From Strigamia acuminata (lineage: Eukaryota; Arthropoda; Chilopoda; Geophilomorpha; Linotaeniidae): a stretch of 64,000 bases of DNA. The translations under genes were made by a program, and so were the position numbers. Position 1 is the first letter of the stretch. Each line of letters opens with the position of its first letter. This document shows positions 9,776-19,597 of this stretch, piece after piece. The notes below the pieces were generated by a model that saw nothing but the letters and a program-made list of their open reading frames with translations, did not search any database and was not told the DNA's origin. Location of the stretch: contig OX442319.1 of NCBI GenBank assembly GCA_949358305.1, positions 124,001 through 188,000 of the forward strand, given 5' to 3'.

Positions 9776-12700
9776 CTATCGCAAACTACTGTAAAAATGT
9801 TGACATAAATATCGAATGCGGGCGGGCGAGAAAAATTTTGTGAAGATGTCCGCAGGGTTTAATTCACCTGAAACTTTCCTCAAAACAAAAACACCCTCAT
9901 TTAGCCAATCCCGCAGGAAAAAGAATTTCACGTCAATGTGCTTTGTCCTCCGATTCTCTATATCGTTGCGGGTGAAAAAAATCGTCGACAGAGAATCAGA
10001 GAACATGGTTGGGGCCGGAAGTTGAAAAATCCGGGTCCGCTCAATCGCACCATGAAGCCAGACAATTTCCTTTGCACCGTCCAAAAGCGCTAGGAATTCC
10101 GCTTCCATAATGGACAAGGCGCAATAGCGTTGCTTACAGCAACCCCAGGAAATGGGAACCCCGAACACCGAAATCGTATAACCTCCGAAGCTCTTTCTTG
10201 TATCTCGATCTGAGATCCAAGAAGCATCGGAGTGCCCTGATAGAATATCTCCAGTGACCGCGGAAAGCTGAATTGAATATTCCCGCGTATTCTTCACATA
10301 CTGGAGGATCTGTAGCAAAAGGGCCACGTGCCTTCCAGTAAAGCACGTGTTATATTGTGACATAAGGATAACTGGAAAGAGGATATCGGGACGCGTTCGA
10401 GAAGCTAGAAAGAGCAGAGACCCAATGAGAGACCGATATGGGAATTCATCATCCCTCAAAACACGTTCACCATCTCTAGCACAATTGACCATCGTGCCAA
10501 CGGTAATCGGGACTTTGCACAAATGCTCGGAGGAAATTCCGTAGTCTTCAGCAATCTTATCAATGTAATCGCGCTGATGGATGCAGATTTTACCACCATC
10601 GCGATCAAATTGGACGCCCAACAACTTCGATACCGGACCCAAATCTGTTATCGTGAAAATTGCACGAAGGGCCTTAACAGTTCGATCACGCGGATCTTGT
10701 CCTTTGGTGAAAAGTACCATGTCATCAACATAAACAAGGATGACAGCATCATAAGTGTTGGAAATAAATACGCCATTAATCCCAAGAAGCTTGTGGAAAT
10801 TAATCCCTAGCAAAGCCTCAACTAGGCGGAAATTCCATTGCCGTCCGCTCTGATGAAGGCCATAAAGGGCCTTATGAAGCCTCCATACCTTACCGGCATT
10901 CTGAGGAGTTTCCCAGCCCTTAGGAATTCTCATGAAGATAGCTTCATCTAAGTTGCCATATAAATAAGCACCCTTGACATCGAGATGTGCATCTAGCCAG
11001 CCTAAAACGACTACTAGAAGCACGAAAAACAGGCGTATGAGCACATAGTTAACCACGGGACTGAAAACCTCGGAATAGTCGACTCCGAACTTTTGGCTGA
11101 AGCCCTGGGCAACCAACATCGCTCTAAAACGGCGCACGACGCCTTCTGCATCGCGCTTGATGTAGTAAACCCATTTATTCCCCACAATGTTCACATTAGA
11201 AGGAGGTTTCTCAACCTCTTCGTAAACACCTCGCTCACGGAAGAGTGAAAGCTCTTCCTCCATGGCTTTCTGCCAATGGACACGGTCGGGACTTGCAATA
11301 GCTTCCTTATAGGTGCGAGGAACCTGGGCAAATAAGGAGTGCGCGTACCGTGGTGTAGCAGAATAGCAATCCCCTAATGCTTCATCTTCTGAAGCCGTAG
11401 GACTAGGAAGAGGAAAAGCAGTTGGATCTGCCGGAGGGGGATCAACCGTGCAAACAGGCACGTTCCGGGTGCAAAAGTCAAAATTATCCCGGTCATATGC
11501 TAATCGATGATCTGCGCAATATTGCGCAACGTCAACATGACTCCGTAATCTGGTATGATCCGGGGGATAAAAATACACATCAGTGTTTCCCATAGTCGCA
11601 CCAGACTGCCGAATCACCTCGGAGCGAGTCCACTTGCCCCCCACAGCCGAAGTAGAAGGCTGAGGCTGATTTAGTGGCGAGGCAATAGTAGGTGGTGTAG
11701 GCAACGGATGCGCTTGCGCCGAAGGTCGAGTAACCACAGGCGGTGGAGGAGGAGGATAAGAAGGTGGAGGAGGATAAGAAAGCGGAGGAAGATTGGGGGG
11801 ACGTTGAGGAGGAGGTGGAGGAAGAGGTGGATCGGAATCGAAATCCGAATCTAATGTCACCGATATAGCTCCCTCATCAGTTACCTCAGTACCCTCATAA
11901 AAACGAGGATGTCCCCACATGCAGTTTTCATCAAAACGAACATGCTTTGACTCAAACACTGCACGGCGCTTCGGGCACCACACGCGATAACCTCGCGTGC
12001 GCAAAGCATAGCCAACAACTACACCCGTCCAGGCTCGAGACTCGAATTTTGAACCACGGACCTGTTGTGGTATGTGCACGAAACACCTTGACCCAATCAC
12101 TTTTAAGTGCTTGAGTGGAACAGCCTTATTGTACCACAGACAATAGGGGATAAGGTTGTTCAGAGATTTATGTGGAAAGCGATTCTTGAGATAAATCATT
12201 GAAACCGCGAGCTCAGCCCACAATTCTCGAGGCAAAGACGTCATCAAAAACAAGGAACGCACGCCTTCAAATAAGGTGCGGTTAAGGCGTTCCGCAACGC
12301 CATTCTGCTCAGGTGTATAAACATTCGTGCGCTGTGCCTTGATGCCACGCTGGAGCAAGAAATTTTCGAAATTTTTAGAGCAAAATTCCATCCCGTTATC
12401 GGTTCTGACTGCTTTAATGCAGCCAGCCCCCCATAATGTTTCCATCCGAGCATGGAAAAGTTTAAAAACTTCAAAAACTTCCCCCTTCGTTTTCATAGGG
12501 ACAACAAAGGAATAGCGAGAAAAGTCATCCACGATCGTTAATAAATAACGAGCGCCACCCACGGAAGTAGTTGGGGAATTTCCCCAAACGTCCATATGGA
12601 TTAAATCCAAAGGCTTCTTACTGGAAATTCTATTCTTTGCACTCGGAAACGAGGCTCGGGTGGATTTAGAACGAGCACACACGGCACATGCCGGAAATGC

Positions 12701-14257
12701 GGAAGTCGAAATATCGATTCCGGAAGCATTCGGAGATTTCGCTAAAAAGTGTAAACCTTCGGTATTAAAATGCCCAAATCTCCGGTGCCAAAGCTCTAAA
12801 TCGGATAACTTCCCCTTCGGGGGCTTACAAGGAGGGGATAAAGCAGGTCCCTCGGCAAAAGTGACATGCCGAGCAGGCTTTATAGTCTGCGCAGAGAGGA
12901 CCGGCTTGACCACTGAGGTGGCCGTAAGCGCAGGAAGCGGCGCAGATGTAGGATCTGCGGGCAAGACATGCTGAAGGGAATATAAATCATCCTTCAGTTT
13001 GGCATGCAAAAGAAATTGTTTGGCTTTGTCGGACGGATCAAAAATGGTCATTAAACCATTTGAAGCCACAAAATGTAGTCCGGCGCGATCAATTTTTGAC
13101 AAACTGACTAAATTACGCGAAAAAGCGGGGGCATGAAGAACATTATGCATTGTGACGGGAAATTCTCCTTTCGCGCCACCACGACCAATCCGCAAAACCA
13201 CGTCACCTATACCATCAACTCGTGAACGGCCTTCACCCAAAATGATGAAATAATTCGAAACGGGCTTGTACGTCGAAAAAGAATCACGACGGCAACACAC
13301 GTGATCAGATGAACCCGAATCAATTAGCCATTCCAAAGACGAAGTCGATGCGACGTTGGATTCTGACCGTGCAAAGAAACCTAAACCGGACCTTGCACTT
13401 GAAACACTTTGAGCACTCGGGGCAGGTGGTGTTGCATTACCGCGTCCACTTTTGCGGTTCCGAGACGAAGATCGGCGACCACGATTGGTAGACGAGTTGG
13501 AAGAGGCAACGCCCTGGACTCGAGGTTTGGGGCACTTGTTCGCATAGTGTCCCATTTCCTTGCAATTAAAGCACTGAATTTGTGACAAGGGCTTGAAAAC
13601 TCTCGTCGGTGCACTCGAAGACGAACTCGCTGACTGTAAACTAGTCGATGACCCCGAATCTGCATTCTTCATCTTCAAACGATTAAATTCGGAGAGAAGA
13701 TGGTCGGAGACTCCCTTTAATGTGAAATCCGCTTTGGACCAATGGTAAATCGTTTGCACGGTCGCCTCGTATGAATCCGGTAACAAATCCAAAAGTTGAT
13801 AAGCGACATCCGAATCCGAAAATGTAACTTCCAAGTCCTTCAAAACTGCACGGGCTTTGGTGACACGGCTAATGAAAACTGACATGTCTTCATTCGGAAG
13901 TAAACGCATCATCAGGAAATCTCGGCGGAGTTTAGCAATTCGGGCAAGAGAAGTCGGCTGAAATGTCGCTTTCAAGGCTACCCAGGCGTCACGTGCGGAG
14001 TCCGCAGCAAGAACAATGTCCTGATATTGGGACTCGACAAACAAGCCAAGCAAGGCTTTTGCACGCTTTGAACGGTCGTCGTGAAGCTGTTTTCGAGGCT
14101 GATCCCAGGCTTCGTCTCTGACCGGAGGATTCTCTGAGATGAAATCATCTACTCCTTTTTCCAAGAGCAAAAATTGGATATTTCGGGACCAAGATTCGTA
14201 GTTATCAGAGTTCAGTCGTGGAATTGAAAATTGGTGAGATTTGCCGGAATCCGCCAT
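9776..14257 (-). CDS. Copia element 2 gag-pol polyprotein, full length
   Basis: Complete Ty1/copia polyprotein of 1493 codons from MADSGKSHQF. Order: UBN2-like gag (about 1-200); CCHC knuckle CFNCKEMGHYANKC (about 231); protease LIDSGSSDHVCC (about 311); GAG-pre-integrase WHRRFGHF; integrase with MDVWGN, RTDNGMEF and AERLNRTL (about 556, 621, 656); a proline-rich connector (about 830-880) with runs of prolines; RT with YVDDMVLF (about 1177); RNase H with HSDASWISD and TKHIDVKFFFLRDWL (about 1347-1480). All catalytic motifs are present and there is no internal stop. The start is chosen because the same MADSGKSH start is kept in the left copy and sits about 120 bp below the leader stem-loop. 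The encoded machinery looks functional, but the 3' LTR is only a remnant. Confidence 0.93.
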   Translation of the reverse strand: MADSGKSHQFSIPRLNSDNYESWSRNIQFLLLEKGVDDFISENPPVRDEAWDQPRKQLHDDRSKRAKALLGLFVESQYQDIVLAADSARDAWVALKATFQPTSLARIAKLRRDFLMMRLLPNEDMSVFISRVTKARAVLKDLEVTFSDSDVAYQLLDLLPDSYEATVQTIYHWSKADFTLKGVSDHLLSEFNRLKMKNADSGSSTSLQSASSSSSAPTRVFKPLSQIQCFNCKEMGHYANKCPKPRVQGVASSNSSTNRGRRSSSRNRKSGRGNATPPAPSAQSVSSARSGLGFFARSESNVASTSSLEWLIDSGSSDHVCCRRDSFSTYKPVSNYFIILGEGRSRVDGIGDVVLRIGRGGAKGEFPVTMHNVLHAPAFSRNLVSLSKIDRAGLHFVASNGLMTIFDPSDKAKQFLLHAKLKDDLYSLQHVLPADPTSAPLPALTATSVVKPVLSAQTIKPARHVTFAEGPALSPPCKPPKGKLSDLELWHRRFGHFNTEGLHFLAKSPNASGIDISTSAFPACAVCARSKSTRASFPSAKNRISSKKPLDLIHMDVWGNSPTTSVGGARYLLTIVDDFSRYSFVVPMKTKGEVFEVFKLFHARMETLWGAGCIKAVRTDNGMEFCSKNFENFLLQRGIKAQRTNVYTPEQNGVAERLNRTLFEGVRSLFLMTSLPRELWAELAVSMIYLKNRFPHKSLNNLIPYCLWYNKAVPLKHLKVIGSRCFVHIPQQVRGSKFESRAWTGVVVGYALRTRGYRVWCPKRRAVFESKHVRFDENCMWGHPRFYEGTEVTDEGAISVTLDSDFDSDPPLPPPPPQRPPNLPPLSYPPPPSYPPPPPPVVTRPSAQAHPLPTPPTIASPLNQPQPSTSAVGGKWTRSEVIRQSGATMGNTDVYFYPPDHTRLRSHVDVAQYCADHRLAYDRDNFDFCTRNVPVCTVDPPPADPTAFPLPSPTASEDEALGDCYSATPRYAHSLFAQVPRTYKEAIASPDRVHWQKAMEEELSLFRERGVYEEVEKPPSNVNIVGNKWVYYIKRDAEGVVRRFRAMLVAQGFSQKFGVDYSEVFSPVVNYVLIRLFFVLLVVVLGWLDAHLDVKGAYLYGNLDEAIFMRIPKGWETPQNAGKVWRLHKALYGLHQSGRQWNFRLVEALLGINFHKLLGINGVFISNTYDAVILVYVDDMVLFTKGQDPRDRTVKALRAIFTITDLGPVSKLLGVQFDRDGGKICIHQRDYIDKIAEDYGISSEHLCKVPITVGTMVNCARDGERVLRDDEFPYRSLIGSLLFLASRTRPDILFPVILMSQYNTCFTGRHVALLLQILQYVKNTREYSIQLSAVTGDILSGHSDASWISDRDTRKSFGGYTISVFGVPISWGCCKQRYCALSIMEAEFLALLDGAKEIVWLHGAIERTRIFQLPAPTMFSDSLSTIFFTRNDIENRRTKHIDVKFFFLRDWLNEGVFVLRKVSGELNPADIFTKFFSPARIRYLCQHFYSSLR

Positions 14258-14378
14258 GACGATATAAGTGAGCGGTTCTGCGAAAAGTTTGGTCGAGGTG
14301 ACAGGAGAACGCGCGGTATCGTTGTTCGAGGCGGAAAACCAGAATTGGACTATTCAGGTTGCTAGCCAACCCAACTAA

Positions 14379-14440
14379 ACAGTGGCCGTTTAGGAGTTGT
14401 CGGGAAATAATGGCCCTATGGCCCCCGGATACTCCACTGT
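14379..14440 (-). ncRNA. Copia leader stem-loop (element 2, right copy)
   Basis: Arms ACAGTGG (14434-14440) and CCACTGT (14379-14385) enclose a 48-nt loop with a variant core (AGTATCCGGGGGCCATAGG). Just upstream in the transcript, 14490-14535 folds into a second hairpin with 16-nt arms (GATTTGTATTTGTTAG against CTAACAGATACAAATC, one G-U pair). Position relative to gag matches the stem-loops of elements 3, 4 and 5. Confidence 0.5.
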
Positions 14441-14547
14441 CGGGCACGGCAAATTAATACAACGGTCAAAGTGCAATGACCGAGGCAAAGATTTGTATCT
14501 GTTAGGGCAATTAAATCCACTAACAAATACAAATCCAGGATCCTACA

Positions 14548-14570
14548 CCAGGTCCCTACCAAAAACCTTA
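14548..14570 (-). promoter_or_regulatory. Conserved copia leader box (element 2)
   Basis: Minus-strand reading TTAAGGTTTTTGGTAGGGACC, followed by TGGTGTAG. Related boxes sit at the same place in element 3 (24725-24746), element 4 (31377-31400), element 5 (62334-62367) and the left copy (9611-9633). It could be part of a packaging signal or, since it is T-rich and ends in TAG, a 3' splice site of a leader intron. Function is inferred only. Confidence 0.45.
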
Positions 14571-14582
14571 ATCTTATACAAA

Positions 14583-15557
14583 GTTTCACGAAACTTAATA
14601 TTTAACAAAGTTTCATGAAAAAAAATGAGGAGAATCTGGTAGAATCTCTTGGAAAACTCGATCAAAACTTCTTGAAAATCTCTGCAAATTGGTTGGCAAA
14701 CTTCTGCCACTTCGTGTCTGATTTCACACGGAAATCCACGCAAAAATCGACGTAACCTGACGAAATCTGCAAAAATAAACACGAAAAAGTACATGAGAAT
14801 TCAATTCAATGTTTAAAATCTTCAAAGATCTTCGAAAATCGACGAAAATCTTGAAAAAACAGTCACAAAATGCGTCTGCTGCTCTCGTGTTCGTAATCGA
14901 CGTAACGGACACAAAAAAAATTTGAAACAAATCCCAAAGTACTCACAACACTTGTAGAAACAAGTGGAATAATCCAGTAATCCCTGGCACAACACAGTAT
15001 CGACGAAAAAGCACTAAATTCGATGCAAAGCACGTTAAAATTCGGCGAGAAGATCCTCGTGAAGCGCACGGGTATATGGCGCAAAAACAACGAAAATCGG
15101 CCCGAGAAACGTGGAAAACATGATGAAAAGTACTCACAATCGTGTGTATAAGACGTACACTGCTAAACACAAGCAGATACTGGATGGCACAGTCAAAAAC
15201 TCGATGAAATACGCGAAAATCGTCGGCGAAAATCACTCGGAATTTGGTGCATCGCGATCGGGCGAATCTGCGGCGATCATCGGCGAAAATTCACGGAAAT
15301 CCATCAGGAAAAGTACCCACGATCCTTCTACAAGCTCAGGACAGTACCCACGAAAATTTGCAGCGTTCAAATCCGTTGCAAATTGCAGAAAAAGCATCAA
15401 AATCGTCGGGTGAGCAGGCATGAAGAAACGAGGTCGGCCATTTTGCCAGGAGCGAGTAATCGATCAGCAGGATAAGATGAACGAAAATTCATGGAATTTT
15501 GACAAAAACTTGGCCAAAATTCAACATGAACAACTCACAGTGATGGAATGAACTCTA
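14583..15557 (-). other. 5' leader of the right-hand copia 2 copy (or of a joined element)
   Basis: About 975 bp between the primer binding site and the conserved leader box. It is rich in 'cgaaaatc'-type words, as are the leaders of copia elements 3 and 5. The short open frames here are composition artefacts. The join at 14582/14583 is where the left copy diverges, so I cannot tell whether this leader is native to element 2. Confidence 0.5.
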
Positions 15558-15571
15558 ATCCTCTGCTACCA
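15558..15571 (-). other. Primer binding site (initiator tRNA-Met)
   Basis: Minus-strand reading TGGTAGCAGAGGAT, the complement of the 3' end of animal initiator tRNA-Met (ATCCTCTGCTACCA). It directly abuts the CA end of the 111-bp LTR at 15572, which is why I treat that repeat as an LTR. Confidence 0.8.
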
Positions 15572-15682
15572 TGTTGAAAGTATGGATTGATGAACAAATT
15601 CCAGGCCAAAAGTGAGTAAAAGAACAAGATTTAATCATCTCATGCAAGCATGAGAACAAGTAAAAACAACAGTTGCTAAGCA
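15572..15682 (-). repeat. 111-bp LTR-like repeat, right copy (5' LTR position)
   Basis: Same 111-bp sequence as 6111-6221, TGCTTAGCAAC...TTTCAACA on the minus strand. It is followed in element orientation by the tRNA primer site. Its outer flank is the middle of the 1.69-kb repeat (copy B), which begins abruptly here. 111 bp is very short for a copia LTR, so either this is a short-LTR family or both copies are the same truncated LTR end. Confidence 0.6.
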
Positions 15683-17470
15683 CGTTCTCCGCCCGCGTAC
15701 TCGCGTTTCGCATCACACACATTCGGATTCGATGGCCTATCGCGGCGGCACATTGTGTGGCATAGCGCGGCAGGTTGCAATTGCTAATGCTACGGTCGAC
15801 GGCGATTCGCATGCGCTATCCGCTGCATCAAACCCCAAATACCGATAAAAAATCGCAGAAAACACTAATCCCGACCCAAAAACCGCCAAAATTACCCTCA
15901 ACACACGCCAACAACCTTCCACCACTTAAATTACACCGGAAAAAAACAATTTCAAACCGAAAAATCAACAAAAAAGGCCAAAAAAATATTGCAAACAAAG
16001 AGAAAAGATCAATTATCGAGGCAAATCCCCACCACAAAACAACGCATCGCCGGTATACACTTAAGCGTACAGTGCACAACACTACTGTTTATTTTCAATG
16101 ATCCAATAAATAAAATTTGAAACAAAGTTGAGTGGAATTGTACGTTTCTTGTATATTAAAGTTTTTATTTTGTTTGTTTACACCTAATTTTTTTTTTCCA
16201 TCATAGAATGGCGACTCGATACTTTTGTAGCTCGAATTCACTTCGTAAACGTGGTCGGTGTTCATCACGCGTCAATGCGCTCGTGCAATAGTATAGGCGC
16301 GCATACGATTTGATGCGCGCAAAACTTGCAAAACTTGCACGGAATTTGGGCAATTTTTAACAAATTTCAGCAGATTTTTGCCTGTATTTGACAAATTTCA
16401 GAAGATTTTTGCCTATATTTGACAAATTTCAGAAGATTTCCTTAATCCTCAAACATTTGCTGAAATTTCTCATAAAATTTCTAAAATTAATTGAAATTTG
16501 TCTGAAATTTGTCTGGAATTTGTCAAATATTGTCAAAAATCTGTGGAAATTTGTCAAATACTGGCAAAAATCCATGTAAATTTGTCAAAAATTGCCATAA
16601 TTCGGTGCAAATTGTGTTAGATATTGGAAAAATTTATTTTAACGCTTCCAACGCGCCAGTAAATCGCGCGTGCACACGCATGGATTTTTCGTCATAGTTG
16701 GATGCGCGCAAACCTCACGTAACTTGCGCCAAAATTTGGCAATTTTTGACAAATTTCAGCAGATTTTTGCCAGTATTTGACAAATTTCCACTGATTTTTG
16801 ACAATATTTGACCCAACAACTGCGCCACGTTCCAGGCGCCGGTTTAGGCATTTTAGACCCGTTTTAGACCGTTTTAGATGGCGAAAACGTTCTCTCCATC
16901 ATTTTCTACCCCTGGGTGAGGTTTTCAGCGTTCATGATTGATGAAAAAGCTGTTTTCTAACTAGCTGTCCCATTGCTAGTTTTGGCGTCAGGTTTTAGCA
17001 ACCTTCCGATCCGACTCTGTCGTCTGCACGACCTCCAAGACTGTTTTAGGGTTAATTTGAGTCAAATAATTCATTCTGAGGGTTGTTTTGGGTTTTTTAC
17101 AAGTGTGTTTTTGTAGTTTTTATTGGTTTCAAACATTGTCAATTCTTTATACAAGTGTAACTTTCATTTCTCTGTATTTTGAGAACTTTGCATTGCAGCA
17201 AAGTTCATTTCTTGCCCCTTAATTATTGTGTAATTGTTGGTTTTCAAGCCCGTTTTTTAACAATAACTTTATTTGAAGTGCCTATTGTTTCAGGCACGTG
17301 CTTCCACGTGCCTTTTATTGTTGAGCAATTTCTTGGGCAGTTGCGCTCCTGTTGCTAGCATTGCCGCGCGTTCTCCGCGCGCGTACTCGCACGTTTCGCA
17401 TCACACACATTCGGGTTCAATGGCCTATCGCGGCGGCACATTGTGTGGCATAGCGCGGCACGTTGCAATT
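15683..17470 (+). repeat. 1.69-kb repeat, copy B (more than one full period)
   Basis: This copy starts inside part 1, runs through part 2 (ending about 16263), a spacer (16264-16621) and then part 1 again (16622-17470). The words 'ttctccg...gtactcgc' recur at 15685 and 17371, so the unit is 1686 bp and arranged in tandem. The spacer holds three 31-bp direct units ('caaatttcag' at 16361, 16392, 16423) followed by inverted versions at about 16500-16600, so it can fold back. No coding signal. Confidence 0.85.
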
Positions 17471-17540
17471 ACGTGACGTGGCACGTTGCTGTTACGTGAC
17501 GCGATAGCCAGTATTTAAGCAGGGGATTCCATCATCGTTT

Positions 17541-18385
17541 ACACAAATGCGCATTGCAACGTGGAGGCGCATTCGAGTCCTTTTCCCAAGCGTTGAAAAA
17601 GGACAAAACTCGTATTCGATTCGAAAGCGAATCGAATACGATTTTTGTCCTTTTTCAACGCAAAATTGTATTCGATTCGCTTTCGAATCGAATACGAGTT
17701 TTGCCCTTCTTCAACGCGAAATCGTATTCGACTCGCTTTCGAGTCGAATGCGAATTTTTCCCTTCTTCAACGGGAAATCGTATTCGACTCGCTTTCGAGT
17801 CGAATGCGAATTTTGCCCTTCTTCAACGCGAAATCGTATTCGACTCACTTTCGAGTCGAATGCGAATTTTGCCCTTCTTCAACGCGAAATCGTATTCGAC
17901 TCGCATTCGAATCGATTACGATTTTTGTCCTTTCTCAAGGCGATCTCGACTTTGATTCGTATTCGAGTTGTTACGAGTTCGTATTTTGATCGTATTCGAA
18001 TCGAATTCAACTCGCATTCGAATCGTATATGAGATGGTCGATGATTTTTGTTTCCCGGACTTTGATTCGTATTCGAGTTGTTACGAGTTCGTATTTTGAT
18101 CGTATTCGTATTCGAATCGAATTCGAATCGAATACGAATCGAATTCGAGTCGTATTCGAGATAGTCGATGACCCGTTTCCGGACTTTGACTCGTACGACT
18201 CGTATTCGAGATGTATTCGAGATGTACTCGAATCGTATTCGAGTCGCATTCGAGATGGTTGATGATTTCCACTCGCTCGTATACGGGTTGTATACGAGCT
18301 CGTAATCGTAAACGAATCGTTTACAAGTCATATACAAGTTGTATACTACTTGTATACAACTCGTATACGAACGAAGTTTGGAAAA
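17541..18385 (+). repeat. Foldback repeat, left arm
   Basis: The outer part holds tandem 56-bp units (the word 'cttcttcaacg' at 17706, 17762, 17818, 17874). Each unit contains a 10-bp hairpin, ATTCGACTCG-CTTT-CGAGTCGAAT. The inner part (about 17940-18385) degenerates into short words such as 'gtattcgagt' and 'gtatacaa'. The whole arm is the reverse complement of 18450-18919 plus 25734-25876. Arginine-rich open frames seen on both strands come from the repeated TCGAATACG words and are not genes. The exact outer end is not defined; bases 17471-17540 hold nothing I recognise. Confidence 0.8.
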
Positions 18386-18449
18386 TCCACCAAATACTTA
18401 CTACGACATGAAAACACATAGTAGTCACATACGTCTTATTTAGAAATTG
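18386..18449. other. Centre of the foldback repeat
   Basis: About 64 bp of unpaired sequence between the two arms, itself with a small inverted pair (actacgacatg / catagtagt). It is the only non-palindromic part of the structure. Confidence 0.65.
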
Positions 18450-18919
18450 TGTTTTCACAAACTTCACTCGTATACGAACTGTATACAAGTCGTATACAAC
18501 TTGTATACGACTTGTAAACGATTCGTTTACGATTACGAGCTCGTATACAACCCGTATACGAGCGAGTGGAAATCATCGACCATCTCGAATGCGACTCGAA
18601 TACGATTCGAATACATCTCGAATACATCTCGAATACGAGTCGTACGAGTCAAAGTCCGGAAACGGGTCATCGACTATCTCGAATACGACTCGAATTCGAT
18701 TCGTATTCGATTCGAATTCGATTCGAATACGAATACGATCAAAATACGAACTCGTAACGACTCGAATACGAATCAAAGTCGAGATCGCCTTGAGAAAGGA
18801 CAAAAATCGTAATCGATTCGAATGCGAGTCGAATACGATTTCGCGTTGAAGAAGGGCAAAATTCGCATTCGACTCGAAAGCGAGTCGAATACGATTTTGC
18901 GTTGAAGAAGGGCAAAATT
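18450..18919 (-). repeat. Foldback repeat, right arm (inner part)
   Basis: Reverse complement of the left arm. It is broken at 18919 by copia element 3; the same unit resumes at 25734 after the target duplication AAATT. Confidence 0.8.
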
Positions 18920-19389
18920 TGTAGCAGAGGAGTGCGCTCACAGTATAAAATACTGTGTGTGGAAGCAAGTTTAAATGCCGAAACACGGCTAACATGAGCG
19001 CAATGACGTGCGCGCACCTCCAGCGCTTGAAAATGGTGGAAAATGAAGTCACTGCACTCTAAAGTGCTCATATATAGCAAACGCAATGTAAAATAAACTA
19101 AATGTTTAATAAAAACGAAAATGCTTACATAATTTGGTCCATTTAGATGGAGAAAATACATGAGTGCTTGCTGGCATGCAAGCGGCCATTGTGATTGAGA
19201 GAAAACATACAAGTGACACCATCTGGTGTTGGAAAAAGTAAACTAAAACTAACATGATGCAGGCAGCATTATGCCCAATGTTAAATAATGAAATAAATCC
19301 TAATAAATACACTAGGCTGCATAATGCATTAATACTTTAAGAAATGTGCAAAACAAGTACGGAGGACTGTTTGGCATTGATAAACAACA
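18920..19389 (-). repeat. 3' LTR of copia element 3
   Basis: 470 bp, TGTTGTTTATC...CCTCTGCTACA on the minus strand, about 99.6% identical to the 5' LTR by eye. Confidence 0.95.
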
Positions 19390-19402
19390 ATTTCCCCCTT
19401 CG
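19390..19402 (-). other. Polypurine tract of copia element 3
   Basis: Minus-strand reading CGAAGGGGGAAAT, directly before the TGTTG start of the 3' LTR. Confidence 0.85.
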
Positions 19403-19597
19403 ATGGCAAATAGCCGCAAAAATAAATAATAAGTTAAGGGGAAAACTTTAAATGTAACTTTACATAGAATAATAATAATGGAAATAATAATTCGGAACAT
19501 CGAGCCGGGTACTGTTAAATTAATCGCTACGAAAGCCCGAAAATTCCCACTAGAACTCGATGATCCTCAAAATTCGGGTAAAACTAAATTAAGAATG

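Noticed and set aside
15558-15571. tRNA gene at the CTCTGCTACCA words
   Set aside because: Only the complement of the tRNA 3' end is present, next to LTRs; no cloverleaf. These are primer binding sites.
17700-17890. CRISPR-like array
   Set aside because: 56-bp units repeat in full without variable spacers and the setting is a eukaryotic retroelement cluster.
17547-18849. Arginine/isoleucine-rich open frames on both strands
   Set aside because: They arise from TCGAATACG-type repeats read in every frame of the foldback arms; no domain, and several overlap in all frames.
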